DNA of 53,439 nucleotides, from the NCBI GenBank assembly GCA_023229685.1, contig JALNYT010000013.1, positions 1-53,439 on the forward strand, in the 5' to 3' direction. The notes under the pieces were generated by a model that saw only the letters and a program-made list of their open reading frames with translations, did no database searches and was not told the origin of the DNA. The stretch's first letter is position 1; each line of letters opens with the position of its first letter. Shown here piece after piece: positions 16,473-27,848 of the stretch. Both the position numbers and the translations under genes were made by a program. The stretch comes from Sulfuritalea sp. GTDB taxonomy: Bacteria > Pseudomonadota > Gammaproteobacteria > Burkholderiales > Rhodocyclaceae.

Positions 16473-17117
16473 ATGAAGAAACTGATTGCCTTGCTGTTTG
16501 CCACCCTCATTTCCTCGTTCGCAGCGTCAAGCACCAGCCTTGCTGCAGAACTGCAAGTCGGCCGTGACTTCGCGTCGATCAATCCGCCACTGGCAAGCTC
16601 CAAGGGGAAAATCGAGGTGGTCGAATTCTTCTCCTATGGCTGTCCGCATTGCAGCGACTTTCATCCCATGATCAGCCAATGGGCGGCCAAGTTGCCCAAG
16701 GACGTCAGTTTCCGCCGCGTCCCGGTCAGCTTCAATCGTCCTGAGTGGGCGCGTCTGTCCAGGATCTACTTCGCGCTGGAAGCCACAGGCGATTTGGCGA
16801 AACTCGATGCCGCAGTCTTTCAGGCCATCCATGCGCAGCGTATGACGTTCAAGACCGATGAAGCCGTGGTCGCCTGGGCGGTGAGCAAGGGCGCCGACGG
16901 CAAGAAATTCGGTGACGCGCTGGCTTCCTTCTCGATGCAGAGCAAGGTGCAGCGCGCCGATCAGGAAGCGACGGCCGCACGCATTTCCGGCGTACCTGCG
17001 CTGGCAGTGGACGGCAAGTTCCTCGTCATCAACGAGGCGGCAAACAATTTCGAAGAACTGCTGAAACTCACCGACAGCGTGATTGCCAAAGCCCGCAAGG
17101 AACGTGCGGGTAAATAG
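16473..17117 (+). CDS. dsbA: Thiol:disulfide interchange protein DsbA
   Basis: A 214-aa periplasmic oxidase with a signal peptide (residues 1-25, ending SLAA), the active site CPHC (Cys57-Cys60) and the cis-proline segment ISGVPALAVDG near the C-terminus. It introduces disulfides into exported proteins. The start at 16473 is preceded by CGGAG and gives a proper signal peptide. dsbB follows three bases after the stop. Confidence 0.94.
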   Translation: MKKLIALLFATLISSFAASSTSLAAELQVGRDFASINPPLASSKGKIEVVEFFSYGCPHCSDFHPMISQWAAKLPKDVSFRRVPVSFNRPEWARLSRIYFALEATGDLAKLDAAVFQAIHAQRMTFKTDEAVVAWAVSKGADGKKFGDALASFSMQSKVQRADQEATAARISGVPALAVDGKFLVINEAANNFEELLKLTDSVIAKARKERAGK

Positions 17118-17120
17118 CGG

Positions 17121-17621
17121 ATGAACTTTCTCCGCCAGCTATTCACCCCGCGCGGCCTGTTCGCCGCCACCGGTCTTGCAGCCGTCGGTCTGGTTGCAGG
17201 CGGCGTGTATCTGCAACAAACGATGAATCTCGCCGCCTGTCCGCTGTGCATTCTGCAGCGCATGCTCTACCTGCTGCTGGCGCTCGAAGCGATTGCAGCG
17301 TGGATACTGGCCGGAGCCGCGCTGCAGAGGCGGGCAGCAGCGCTCCTCATGATCGCCACCACGCTTACCGGTGTCGGCGTTGCGGCGTATCAGACTTGGT
17401 TGCAGCGCTTTGCCAAGGGCGTAAGTTGCACGGCCGACCAGCCGTGGTGGGAGAGTCTGGTGAATTGGGCCGGCAGCCAGTGGCCGCTGATGTTCGAAGC
17501 CTCGGGTTTGTGCTCCGAGGCCGGCTGGAAGTTTCTCGGTCTGTCGATTGCCGAGTGGTCGCTGATCGCATTCACGTCGATGACGATTGCGATGGTGATT
17601 GCGCTGCTGCGCAGAAACTAG
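17121..17621 (+). CDS. dsbB: Disulfide bond formation protein DsbB
   Basis: A 166-aa inner-membrane protein with four hydrophobic segments and the two periplasmic Cys pairs of DsbB: CPLC (Cys40, Cys43) and Cys103/Cys131. It re-oxidises DsbA and passes electrons to quinones. It is located directly behind dsbA, so the complete oxidation pathway is in one operon. Confidence 0.94.
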   Translation: MNFLRQLFTPRGLFAATGLAAVGLVAGGVYLQQTMNLAACPLCILQRMLYLLLALEAIAAWILAGAALQRRAAALLMIATTLTGVGVAAYQTWLQRFAKGVSCTADQPWWESLVNWAGSQWPLMFEASGLCSEAGWKFLGLSIAEWSLIAFTSMTIAMVIALLRRN

Positions 17622-17666
17622 CCGGACTCGCCGATGCGCCGCTGGCAAGGCAGCAGTCTTGCAGTG

Positions 17667-18302
17667 TCAGTGAGTCTCGGCGCGATGCATCAGATCGACA
17701 GCCTCGGCGGCAGTCAGGTGCTTCCAGGGCAGCGGGATCAACCCCGGCACCTTTGCCATGTACCTGCGGTAGGTCTCTCCGTAGATGGCAACCAGCTTGC
17801 CTTCCTCCAGCTTCGAGCCGACGACAAAGTAGGCGGTGATCATTAGCGCGGAGACCAGCAGCGGCCCGTTCATGTCGCGGGTCCAGATCAGGACCAGGCC
17901 GATGCAATACCAGGGATGCCGGACAAAGCGATGCAGGGTTGAAACGGTAAAGTTCTCCGGCTGATCGTTGCCGTGCCCGCTCAGTTGACGCAGCCCGAGG
18001 AACTCGCCCATGTCATAGCTGCGGCCCGCAACAAGGAGACACAAGATTGCCGTCAGCGCAACACCGTTGCTCAGCCAGGCCCACGCGCCCCGCCATTGCC
18101 AGAGCCAGTCGCTCTCGACGCCATGGACCAGCCAGAGCACCGGGATCAGCGTAACCGTGGACACGACATTGAACACGATCCGGTAGCCGGGCATGAATTG
18201 GGGCCAGCGGCCACCCACCCAGGCCTTGACGCTCAACGCCGCCAGTACCGAATGCAGCGCGAAATAGCCGAGCCAAGCCAGGGCGATTGCAGCCAGTCTC
18301 AT
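17667..18302 (-). CDS. NnrU/ICMT-like membrane methyltransferase
   Basis: A 211-aa polytopic protein with about five membrane segments. Near the C-terminus it has FVRHPWYCIGLVLIW and LEEGKLVAIYGETYRRYMAKVPGLIP, the conserved core of isoprenylcysteine/phospholipid methyltransferases and of NnrU- and MddA-like proteins. The start at 18302 gives a proper N-terminal helix; an open extension to 18488 would run through the dispersed repeat and is unlikely. It lies 170 bases beyond the second liv operon and may be independent. The methyl acceptor is unknown. Confidence 0.75.
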   Translation of the reverse strand: MRLAAIALAWLGYFALHSVLAALSVKAWVGGRWPQFMPGYRIVFNVVSTVTLIPVLWLVHGVESDWLWQWRGAWAWLSNGVALTAILCLLVAGRSYDMGEFLGLRQLSGHGNDQPENFTVSTLHRFVRHPWYCIGLVLIWTRDMNGPLLVSALMITAYFVVGSKLEEGKLVAIYGETYRRYMAKVPGLIPLPWKHLTAAEAVDLMHRAETH

Positions 18303-18435
18303 GACAATGACAGAGCAAGCATGATTTCCCCTACGGTGGTCGACCCGGCCTGGTATTCGCGTGCTGCCAAAGACACAGCGACCTCGAGGCTGCCGGTTCT
18401 GCCCCGGCGGACCGACATTTCCATTTTCATGCGCT

Positions 18436-18458
18436 TCACCGTCCCGCCAGCGCCGACT
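18436..18458 (-). repeat. Dispersed 23-bp repeat, copy B
   Basis: Plus-strand TCACCGTCCCGCC followed by AGCGCCGACT. It sits 14 bases beyond the livM stop, in the same orientation relative to the upstream gene as copy A. It differs from copy C by one base and from copy A by two. Confidence 0.6.
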
Positions 18459-18471
18459 CTTGAGTTCGCGC

Positions 18472-19404
18472 CTAGGGCTTCTGGCCAATCATGCGGCGAT
18501 ACAGCGCCAGCGACTCGCCGACGATGCCGCGCCTGAACGCCAGCACGCAGACCACGAAAATCGCACCCATGATCACCGTGACCAGCGAGCCGACCTTGTC
18601 CGCCAGTTCGTTCTGCAAAGTCACAATGACACTCGCCCCCACCAGCGGTCCGAATACCGTTCCCATGCCGCCCAGCAGCGTCATCAGCACCACCTCGCCC
18701 GAGGTGTGCCAGTGGGCGTCGCTCAGGGTGGCGAACTTGAACACCAGCGCCTTGGTCGCGCCGGCCAGCCCCGCCAGCCCGGCGGAAAGAACGAAGGCCA
18801 GCAGCTTGTATTTCGCCACGTCGTAGCCCAGCGAAATCGCGCGCGGCTCGTTTTCGCGGATGGCCTTGAGGATCTGGCCGAAGGGGGAATGGATGACGCG
18901 CTGGATCAGCCAGAAGGAAGCGGCGAAGATCGCCAGGACCAGGTAGTAGAGATTCATGTCATCGGCAAGATCGATGCCGAACAGGGTACCGCGCGGTATG
19001 CCCTGCAAGCCATCCTCGCCGCCGGTGAAGGATGCCTGCAAAAAGAAGAAGAACATCATCTGCGCCAGTGCCAAGGTCACCATGGCGAAATAGATGCCCT
19101 GGCGACGAATCGCCAGGCTGCCGATCACCCAGCCCAGCACCGCAGCTGCTCCGGCGCCCGCCAGCAAGCCGACCAGTGTCGGCAATTCCCATACCTTCAA
19201 GGCATGCCCCGTGACGTAGCCCGCCGTGCCCAGGAAAACCGCGTGACCAAAGGACAGCAGACCCGTATAGCCCAGCAGCAGATTGAAGGCGCAGGCGAAC
19301 AGCGCGAAGCACAGCACCTTCATTACCAGCACCGGGTAGATGAAAAAGGGCGCAGCCAGGCCGAAAGCCAGCAATGCGATGTAGCCGATTGCGCTTCTGC
19401 TCAT
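18472..19404 (-). CDS. livM: Branched-chain-type ABC transporter permease (LivM family)
   Basis: A 310-aa permease with about nine hydrophobic segments and the typical LLGYTGLLSFGHAVFLGTAGYVTG and IRENEPRAISLGYDVAKYKLLAFVLSAGLAGLAG. It overlaps livH by four bases (ATGA). It is the last gene of the second liv operon, whose order is G-F-binding protein-H-M. The substrate cannot be told from the permease. Confidence 0.93.
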   Translation of the reverse strand: MSRSAIGYIALLAFGLAAPFFIYPVLVMKVLCFALFACAFNLLLGYTGLLSFGHAVFLGTAGYVTGHALKVWELPTLVGLLAGAGAAAVLGWVIGSLAIRRQGIYFAMVTLALAQMMFFFFLQASFTGGEDGLQGIPRGTLFGIDLADDMNLYYLVLAIFAASFWLIQRVIHSPFGQILKAIRENEPRAISLGYDVAKYKLLAFVLSAGLAGLAGATKALVFKFATLSDAHWHTSGEVVLMTLLGGMGTVFGPLVGASVIVTLQNELADKVGSLVTVIMGAIFVVCVLAFRRGIVGESLALYRRMIGQKP

Positions 19405-20288
19405 GTTTCTCTTCCGAACAATCCGGCCGGTCGGATCATCAGCACGATAGCCATGATGATGAAAACCACGGTCGCGCTGGCCTCCGGCCAGAACACCTTG
19501 GTCAGGCCCTCGATCACCCCGAGGCCGATGCCGGTGAGAATCGAGCCGAGGATGGAACCCATGCCGCCGATCACCACCACGGCGAAGACGACGATGATCA
19601 GGTTCGAGCCCATCAGCGGACTGACCTGGATCGCCGGAGCTGCCAGCACCCCCGCAAAGCCGGCCAGCGCCGCGCCGAAGCCGTAGGTCAGCATCACCAT
19701 CAGCGGCACATTGATGCCGAAAGCCTGCGTCAGCTTGGGATTCTCCGTTGCGGCACGCAGGTAGGCGCCGAGCTGGGTCTTTTCAATAACGTACCAGGTG
19801 GCAAAACAGACACCCAGCGAGCTGACGATCACCCAGGCGCGGTATTTCGGCAGGAACATGAAACCCAGGTTGAAAGCGCCCGAGAGCTCATCCGGAATCG
19901 AATAAGGCTGACCGGAGACGCCGAATATGTTGATGAACAAACCTTCGAGCACCAGGGCCAGGCCGAATGTCAGCAGCAGACCGTAGAGGTGATCGAGCTT
20001 GTACAGCCATTGCAGCATGGTTCGCTCGATCAGCACGCCAAAGACGCCGACGCACAGGGGAGCGAGCAGCAGCGCCTGCCAATAACCAATGTCCAGATAG
20101 GTGAGGCCCAGCCAGGCCATGAAGGCACCGACCATGTACAGCGCACCGTGAGCAAAGTTGATGATGTTCAGCATGCCGAAAATCACCGCCAGACCCAGAC
20201 TCAGCATGGCGTAGAAGGAACCGTTGACCAGGCCCAGCATCAATTGGCCCATGAAGGCCTGGATGGGAATACCGAATATCTCGCTCAT
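19401..20288 (-). CDS. livH: Branched-chain-type ABC transporter permease (LivH family)
   Basis: A 295-aa permease of normal family length with eight predicted membrane segments, beginning FMGQLMLGLVNGSFYAMLSLGLAVIFG. It contains the conserved NFAHGALYMVGAF and GFGAALAGFAGVLAAP. It overlaps livM by four bases and follows the binding-protein gene after a strong hairpin. Confidence 0.93.
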   Translation of the reverse strand: MSEIFGIPIQAFMGQLMLGLVNGSFYAMLSLGLAVIFGMLNIINFAHGALYMVGAFMAWLGLTYLDIGYWQALLLAPLCVGVFGVLIERTMLQWLYKLDHLYGLLLTFGLALVLEGLFINIFGVSGQPYSIPDELSGAFNLGFMFLPKYRAWVIVSSLGVCFATWYVIEKTQLGAYLRAATENPKLTQAFGINVPLMVMLTYGFGAALAGFAGVLAAPAIQVSPLMGSNLIIVVFAVVVIGGMGSILGSILTGIGLGVIEGLTKVFWPEASATVVFIIMAIVLMIRPAGLFGRET

Positions 20289-20325
20289 GATTTTTGCTGC
20301 ATGACTCCGGGCTATGCTGTCATGA

Positions 20326-20350
20326 GGGCGGCACGAGGTTCGTGCCGCCC
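20326..20350 (-). terminator. Strong hairpin between binding-protein and permease genes
   Basis: An 11-bp perfect stem (GGGCGGCACGA at 20326-20336 and its complement at 20340-20350) has a 3-base loop. It lies 8 bases after the binding-protein stop. No T-run follows on the minus strand, so it is better seen as an mRNA-stabilising or attenuating hairpin than a full terminator. It would let the binding protein be made in excess over the permeases. Confidence 0.55.
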
Positions 20351-20358
20351 GAGGCAGT

Positions 20359-21597
20359 CTACTTCTTCTTCAACATCGGGCACGTCGACAATGCCAGAGG
20401 CTGGAACGCCTCTTCGGCCGGAATCACTTTCTTCAACTGGTAATAGTCCCACGGGTATTTCGAATCTTCCGGCTTCTTCACCTGCATCAGGTACATGTCA
20501 TGGACCATGCGGCCGTCGGCGCGAACATATCCACCTTTGGCGAACACGTCGTTGATCTTGGTTTTCTTGAGCACCTTCATCACCGCGTCGGCATCGTCCG
20601 TGCCTGCTTCCTGCACCGCCTTGAGGTAGGTCAGCGTCGCCGAGTACACCGCCGCCTGGTCGAAGGACGGCATGCGCTTCATCTTTGCGAAGAAGCGCCG
20701 TCCGAACTTGCGGGTCTCGTCGTTCGTATCCCAGTACCAGGCATCGGTCAGCATCATGCCCTGCGCCGTCTTCAGGCCCAGGCTGTGCACGTCGGAGATG
20801 AACATCAGCAGGCCGGCCAGGGTCTGGTTCTTGGTCAGGCCAAATTCATTGGCCGCCTTGACCGAGTTGATGGTATCGCCACCGGCATTGGCCAAACCGA
20901 TGATCTGCGCCTTGGAGGCCTGCGCCTGCAGCAGGAAGGAAGAGAAGTCCGAAGCCGACAGCGGATGGCGCACGGCGCCTTTCACCTCGCCGCCTGAAGC
21001 TTTCACGACTGCCGCCGTATCGGCTTCGAGGGCATGACCGAACGCGTAGTCGGCGGTGATGAAGAACCAGGTCTTGCCGCCCGTCTGCACGATGGCCTTG
21101 CCGGTGCCGTTAGCCAGCGCATAAGTGTCGTAGGCGTAATGTACCGTGTAGGGGCTGCATTCCTCATTGGTCAGCGCCTTGGTCGCCGCTCCGGTGTTCA
21201 TATAGACGCGCTTCTTCTCATTGGCCACTTTGGCGATCGCGATGGCGACCGAGGAAGTCGGTACATCGGTAATCATGTCGACGCCCTGGACGTCGAACCA
21301 CTCGCGGGCCTTGGAGGCGCCAACGTCCGGCTTGTTCTGGTGGTCGGCAAATACGACTTCGATCGGCTTGCCGAACATCTTGCCGCCGAAATCGGCGACC
21401 GCCATCTTCGCCGCCTCGACCGAACCGGGACCGCCAATGTCGGCATATACGCCGGCCATGTCGTTCATCACGCCGATTTTGACCATGTCGCCCGAAAGCT
21501 TGCCGGTCTTGGCTTTTGCCGCTTGTGCGAATGCCCCCTGCGTGCCTAATGTGGCCAGCGCCATTGCTGTCAGGCCTACTAGTATCTTCTCTTTCAT
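20359..21597 (-). CDS. ABC transporter substrate-binding protein (LivK-like)
   Basis: A 412-aa periplasmic binding protein. The signal peptide (MKEKILVGLTAMALATLG to GAFAQA) is followed by DMVKIGVMNDMAGVYADIGGPGSVEAAKMA, then VDMITDVPTSSVAIAIAKVA and the inter-lobe region FFITADYAFGHALE. The start at 21597 has GAGGAG upstream; an open extension to 21666 runs into livF and is unlikely. The C-terminal segment (YPWDYYQLKKVIPAEEAFQP) is characteristic of a large subgroup in aromatic-degrading proteobacteria. It belongs to the second liv operon. Confidence 0.92.
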   Translation of the reverse strand: MKEKILVGLTAMALATLGTQGAFAQAAKAKTGKLSGDMVKIGVMNDMAGVYADIGGPGSVEAAKMAVADFGGKMFGKPIEVVFADHQNKPDVGASKAREWFDVQGVDMITDVPTSSVAIAIAKVANEKKRVYMNTGAATKALTNEECSPYTVHYAYDTYALANGTGKAIVQTGGKTWFFITADYAFGHALEADTAAVVKASGGEVKGAVRHPLSASDFSSFLLQAQASKAQIIGLANAGGDTINSVKAANEFGLTKNQTLAGLLMFISDVHSLGLKTAQGMMLTDAWYWDTNDETRKFGRRFFAKMKRMPSFDQAAVYSATLTYLKAVQEAGTDDADAVMKVLKKTKINDVFAKGGYVRADGRMVHDMYLMQVKKPEDSKYPWDYYQLKKVIPAEEAFQPLALSTCPMLKKK

Positions 21598-21658
21598 GTC
21601 GTCTCCTCTTATAAAAGCGCAGCTATTTTTTGCTCTCGCTGGTCCGACTGCGCAAACC

Positions 21659-22366
21659 TCAGACACCGAGATACTCCTTTAACATTTCCTGCTTCTCCGC
21701 AATCTCATGCCGCTGAATTTCCGCCGCTACCTGACCGTGTTCGACGATGAACATGCGGTCGGCCAGCGGCGCGGCAAAACGGAAATTCTGTTCCACCAGA
21801 ATGATGGTGTAGTCGCGCTCCTTGAGCTTCCTGATGACCTCACCCAGTTTCTGCACGATTACCGGGGCCAACCCTTCCGATATCTCGTCGAGCAACAGCA
21901 GTCTGGCGCCGGTACGAAGGATACGCGCCATCGCCAGCATCTGCTGCTCGCCGCCGGAGAGCCTCGTACCCTGGCTGTTACGACGCTCCTTGAGATTGGG
22001 AAACATGTCGTAAAGTTCATCCAGGCTCAATCCGCCGCTACCCACCTGAGGCGGCAGCAGCAGATTTTCCTCGCAACTAAGGTTGGCATAGATGCCTCTT
22101 TCCTCCGGGCAGTAGCCGACGCCGAGTTGGGCAATCCGGTGCGACGGCAAATTGATGACTTCGCGGCCGTTGAGCATGATCGATCCGGTGCGCCTGCCGG
22201 TCAGGCCGAGGATGGCGCGCAGGGTGGTGGTGCGGCCGGCGCCATTGCGGCCCAGGAGCGAGATGCACTCCCCGCGCCGCACGGTGAAATCCATGCCGTG
22301 CAGCACATGCGATTCGCCATAGAAGGCGTGGAGATCCGATACTCGCAGGAATTCGGTGGTGCTCAT
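21659..22366 (-). CDS. livF: LivF-type ABC ATPase with Arg in Walker A
   Basis: A 235-aa ABC ATPase with signature LSGGEQQMLAMARIL and Walker B LLLLDEISEGLAP. The Walker A reads GRNGAGRTT: the usual Lys of GxxGxGK(S/T) is Arg, encoded by CGC. The start at 22366 is one base after the livG stop (TGAAATG). Substituting the P-loop Lys usually impairs ATP hydrolysis, but one intact site in LivG may suffice, and related LivF proteins with this Arg may exist. The neighbouring binding protein and permeases are intact, so I do not call this a pseudogene. Confidence 0.9.
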   Translation of the reverse strand: MSTTEFLRVSDLHAFYGESHVLHGMDFTVRRGECISLLGRNGAGRTTTLRAILGLTGRRTGSIMLNGREVINLPSHRIAQLGVGYCPEERGIYANLSCEENLLLPPQVGSGGLSLDELYDMFPNLKERRNSQGTRLSGGEQQMLAMARILRTGARLLLLDEISEGLAPVIVQKLGEVIRKLKERDYTIILVEQNFRFAAPLADRMFIVEHGQVAAEIQRHEIAEKQEMLKEYLGV

Positions 22367-22367
22367 T

Positions 22368-23156
22368 TCAGTGTCCTGCCGGCGAAGCCAGTTCGTCGAC
22401 TTCGGTGCCCATATAGGCCTCAATGACCAGCGGATTGGCGGCGACCTCGGCGTAGGGACCTTCGGCCAGCACCGAGCCGCGTGCAAGCACAGTCAGGGTG
22501 TCGGAAATTCCGGCGACCACCTTCATGTTGTGTTCCACCATGAGGATGGTGCGGTTGGCCGAAACCTGCTTGATCAGTTCCATCACGCGGTGCACATCTT
22601 CATGGCCCATGCCCTGGGTGGGCTCATCGAGCAGCATGAGTTCGGGGTCAAGCGCCAGCGTGGTGGCAATTTCCAGCGCACGCTTGCGGCCGTACGGCAT
22701 TTCCACCGTCATCATGTCGGCACAGTCTTCCAGGCCGACCGATGTCAGCAATTCCATGGTGCGGTCATTGAGCAGATTGAGGCTGCGGTCGGATTTCCAG
22801 AAATGGAAGCTGGTGCCCAGCTTTCTTTGCAGGGCAATGCGGACATTTTCCAGCACGGTCAGGTGCGGAAATACGGCGGAAATCTGAAAAGAACGGACAA
22901 CCCCGCGGCGCGCTATTTTCTCGGGAGCCTCGCGGGTTATGTCGATGCCATTGAAGCGGATCTCGCCTCGCGTCGGCTCAAGAAACTTGGTCAGCAGATT
23001 GAAAAACGTGGTTTTGCCGGCCCCGTTGGGACCGATCAGCGCATGAATGTGGCCGCGCCTGACTTTCAGGTCCACGCCATTGACCGCGACGAAGCCACGG
23101 AATTCCTTGACGAGACCACTGGTCTCGAGAACGCAATCTTCTGCCATCAAGCTCAT
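22368..23156 (-). CDS. livG: LivG-type ABC ATPase
   Basis: A 262-aa ABC ATPase with canonical Walker A GPNGAGKTTFF, the LivG-style signature MPYGRKRALEIATTLA and LMLLDEPTQGM. In that signature the usual QQR is RKR. It leads the second liv operon. The start could be at 23156 or the Met three codons on. The 198 bases upstream to 23354 presumably hold the operon promoter, but I see no convincing boxes. Confidence 0.92.
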   Translation of the reverse strand: MSLMAEDCVLETSGLVKEFRGFVAVNGVDLKVRRGHIHALIGPNGAGKTTFFNLLTKFLEPTRGEIRFNGIDITREAPEKIARRGVVRSFQISAVFPHLTVLENVRIALQRKLGTSFHFWKSDRSLNLLNDRTMELLTSVGLEDCADMMTVEMPYGRKRALEIATTLALDPELMLLDEPTQGMGHEDVHRVMELIKQVSANRTILMVEHNMKVVAGISDTLTVLARGSVLAEGPYAEVAANPLVIEAYMGTEVDELASPAGH

Positions 23157-23354
23157 TTCATGTCATGTCATCAGGGCGCCGACGATCAGTGCCTCTACTC
23201 TGTTGCCGATGATTATGCGGGGGGCCTTCGCTTTGTGCAAGCGATTGAGGATAGAAATATTGAGACCACAAATCTCCGGCAAGCCGCGCTGCAAACTGTC
23301 GTGAAATTCTGCCTATTGCGCTAAACTAAAATACCATGAGTTGGGGGAATCGCC

Positions 23355-23675
23355 ATGATCCGACCTGCTGCCATCATCCTGCTCGGCGCGGCCACACTTG
23401 CGCTGACCGGAGCGCGGGCGACATTCGCCCAACCCGTTGTAGCGGGATCAATCGCGTTTTGCCCATATGAAATTCCTACCGATGAAACTGGCAAGCGACG
23501 CTGGATCAATCTCGGCATCGTGCAGTATATTGAGGCGACCCGCACCGACCTGAAGATCGCATACGGGGCCGGAAGCTTCGGCAGCGGCCACGAAGCCAGG
23601 ATCCCGGTCACAAGCGTGGAAGAGGCGTTGACCGTGCTGGAGAGGATGCGCAAGGTGGCTGCCTCCTGTCGCTGA
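23355..23675 (+). CDS. Small exported protein of unknown function
   Basis: A 106-aa protein with a clear signal peptide (MIRPAAIILLGAATLALTGA, cleavage near TFAQ). The mature part contains INLGIVQYIEATRTDLKIAYGAGSFGSGHEARIPV and two cysteines (Cys36 and Cys105), a possible disulfide. I do not recognise a family. It is a single gene facing the UMF1 transporter and ends 13 bases from its stop. Confidence 0.65.
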   Translation: MIRPAAIILLGAATLALTGARATFAQPVVAGSIAFCPYEIPTDETGKRRWINLGIVQYIEATRTDLKIAYGAGSFGSGHEARIPVTSVEEALTVLERMRKVAASCR

Positions 23676-23688
23676 TCGAGCAAGACGA

Positions 23689-24974
23689 TCAGCCTCCCAG
23701 CGCAGCCTCGCGGCCGCGCTTTGCATCAATGCCGATCAGCAGAACCAGACCGGCGACAAAATAGAGCCCCGTCACACCCAAAGCCAGTCGGTGATTGCCG
23801 CCGGATAGCCAGGTCGTCATGCCATAGGTCATGGGGCCGGCGATGGCGGCAAACTTCATGGCCAGACCCCAGAGGCCGAAAAACTCGGCCCGCCGCTGCT
23901 GCGGCGCGAACAGGCCCACCAGCGCGCGCGCGGCCGACTGACTGGAGCCCAGACACAAGCCGGCGATATTCGCCGCCACCCAGAACTGCTCGCGGCTGTC
24001 GGAACTCAGGGCGATGGCAGTCATCAACAGCCAGCCCACCAGCGTCAATGCGATGGTGTGCACGTGACCCAGCCGGTCCTGCAAATAGCCGAACGCGAAA
24101 GCGCCGATCGCCGCCGTGCCGTTGACCACGAAGAACAGTTTGATGTTGTCTTCCGCCGTGAAGCCGATCGCCTCCTGCGCGTAGATGGCCGCCAGCGCGA
24201 TGGCGGCGAATACCCCGGATTGATAGAACAACAGGCAGACCATGAAGCGCGCCATGTCCGGAAAGCGGCGTGCCTCGTGCGCGGTGCGCAACAGCCGCTG
24301 CGCCAGCGCGGAGAACTCCGCCCCGATTTCCGCGACTGGCCTTGCCTGTACCCGCTCGCGCAGCAGCAGGAAAGTCGGCGCTGACGCGACGGCGAAAAAG
24401 GCGGCAGTAATCAGCATGGTGGCGGGCACGAAACTGTCGGCTCCCTCGCCGCGACCCTTGGCGGCGACGATCCAGGCCAGGCACAAACCGAGGCAGGCCA
24501 TGCCGCCCAGATAGCCCCAGCTCCAGCCCCAGCCGGAGACCTTGCCCAGATCCTCCTCGCCCGCCAGTTCGGGCAAAAAGGCGGCAATGATGTTTTCGCC
24601 GCTGCCGAAAAAAAAGCTGGCTATCGCCACCAGGGTCATCGCCAGCACGACGTCGCCGGGGCCGACCCAGAACAAAGCGGCAGTGCCCGCCACGCAGCCG
24701 AGCGTGGTGACAGCCAGCAACTTCTTCTTGGCGCCATGGCGGTCGGCGTAGGCCCCGACGCTGGCGGCAGTCAGCATGATGGCGAGACTGGCGATGGCCT
24801 GCGTCGTAGTCCAGGCCAGCGTCGCCCAAGGCGCACCGGCAGCCACCACGGCAACGAAATAGGCGTTGAAAATCGCCGTCACCACCGTGGTCGTGTAGGC
24901 CGAATTGGCGAAGTCATACATGGCCCAGGCCCAGACCTCACGTGTCTTGACGCCGTCGGCGAGAATTTTCCGGC

Positions 24975-24978
<4 letters not shown>
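23689..24978 (-). CDS. UMF1-family MFS transporter
   Basis: A 429-aa protein with about twelve membrane segments. The N-terminal EVWAWAMYDFANSAYTTTV is the hallmark of the UMF1/Atg22-like MFS family. Its ATG overlaps the stop of the ACP-FAAL-PlsC gene (ATGA), so the two are made together. In Escherichia coli the MFS flippase LplT is the partner of Aas. The overlap here suggests that this MFS protein moves a lipid or lysolipid for the neighbouring acyltransferase; that role is inference. Confidence 0.85.
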
Positions 24979-27824
<2,846 letters not shown>

Positions 27825-27848
27825 GCAGAGCGAGCCAGCGCCGACCTT

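Noticed and set aside
18303..18488. N-terminal extension of the NnrU-like methyltransferase
   Set aside because: It overlaps the end of livM and the dispersed repeat and lacks membrane or domain character.
18361..20555. Two long plus-strand open frames opposite livM and livH
   Set aside because: Low-quality His/Gln/Arg-rich translations exactly antisense to clear permease genes.
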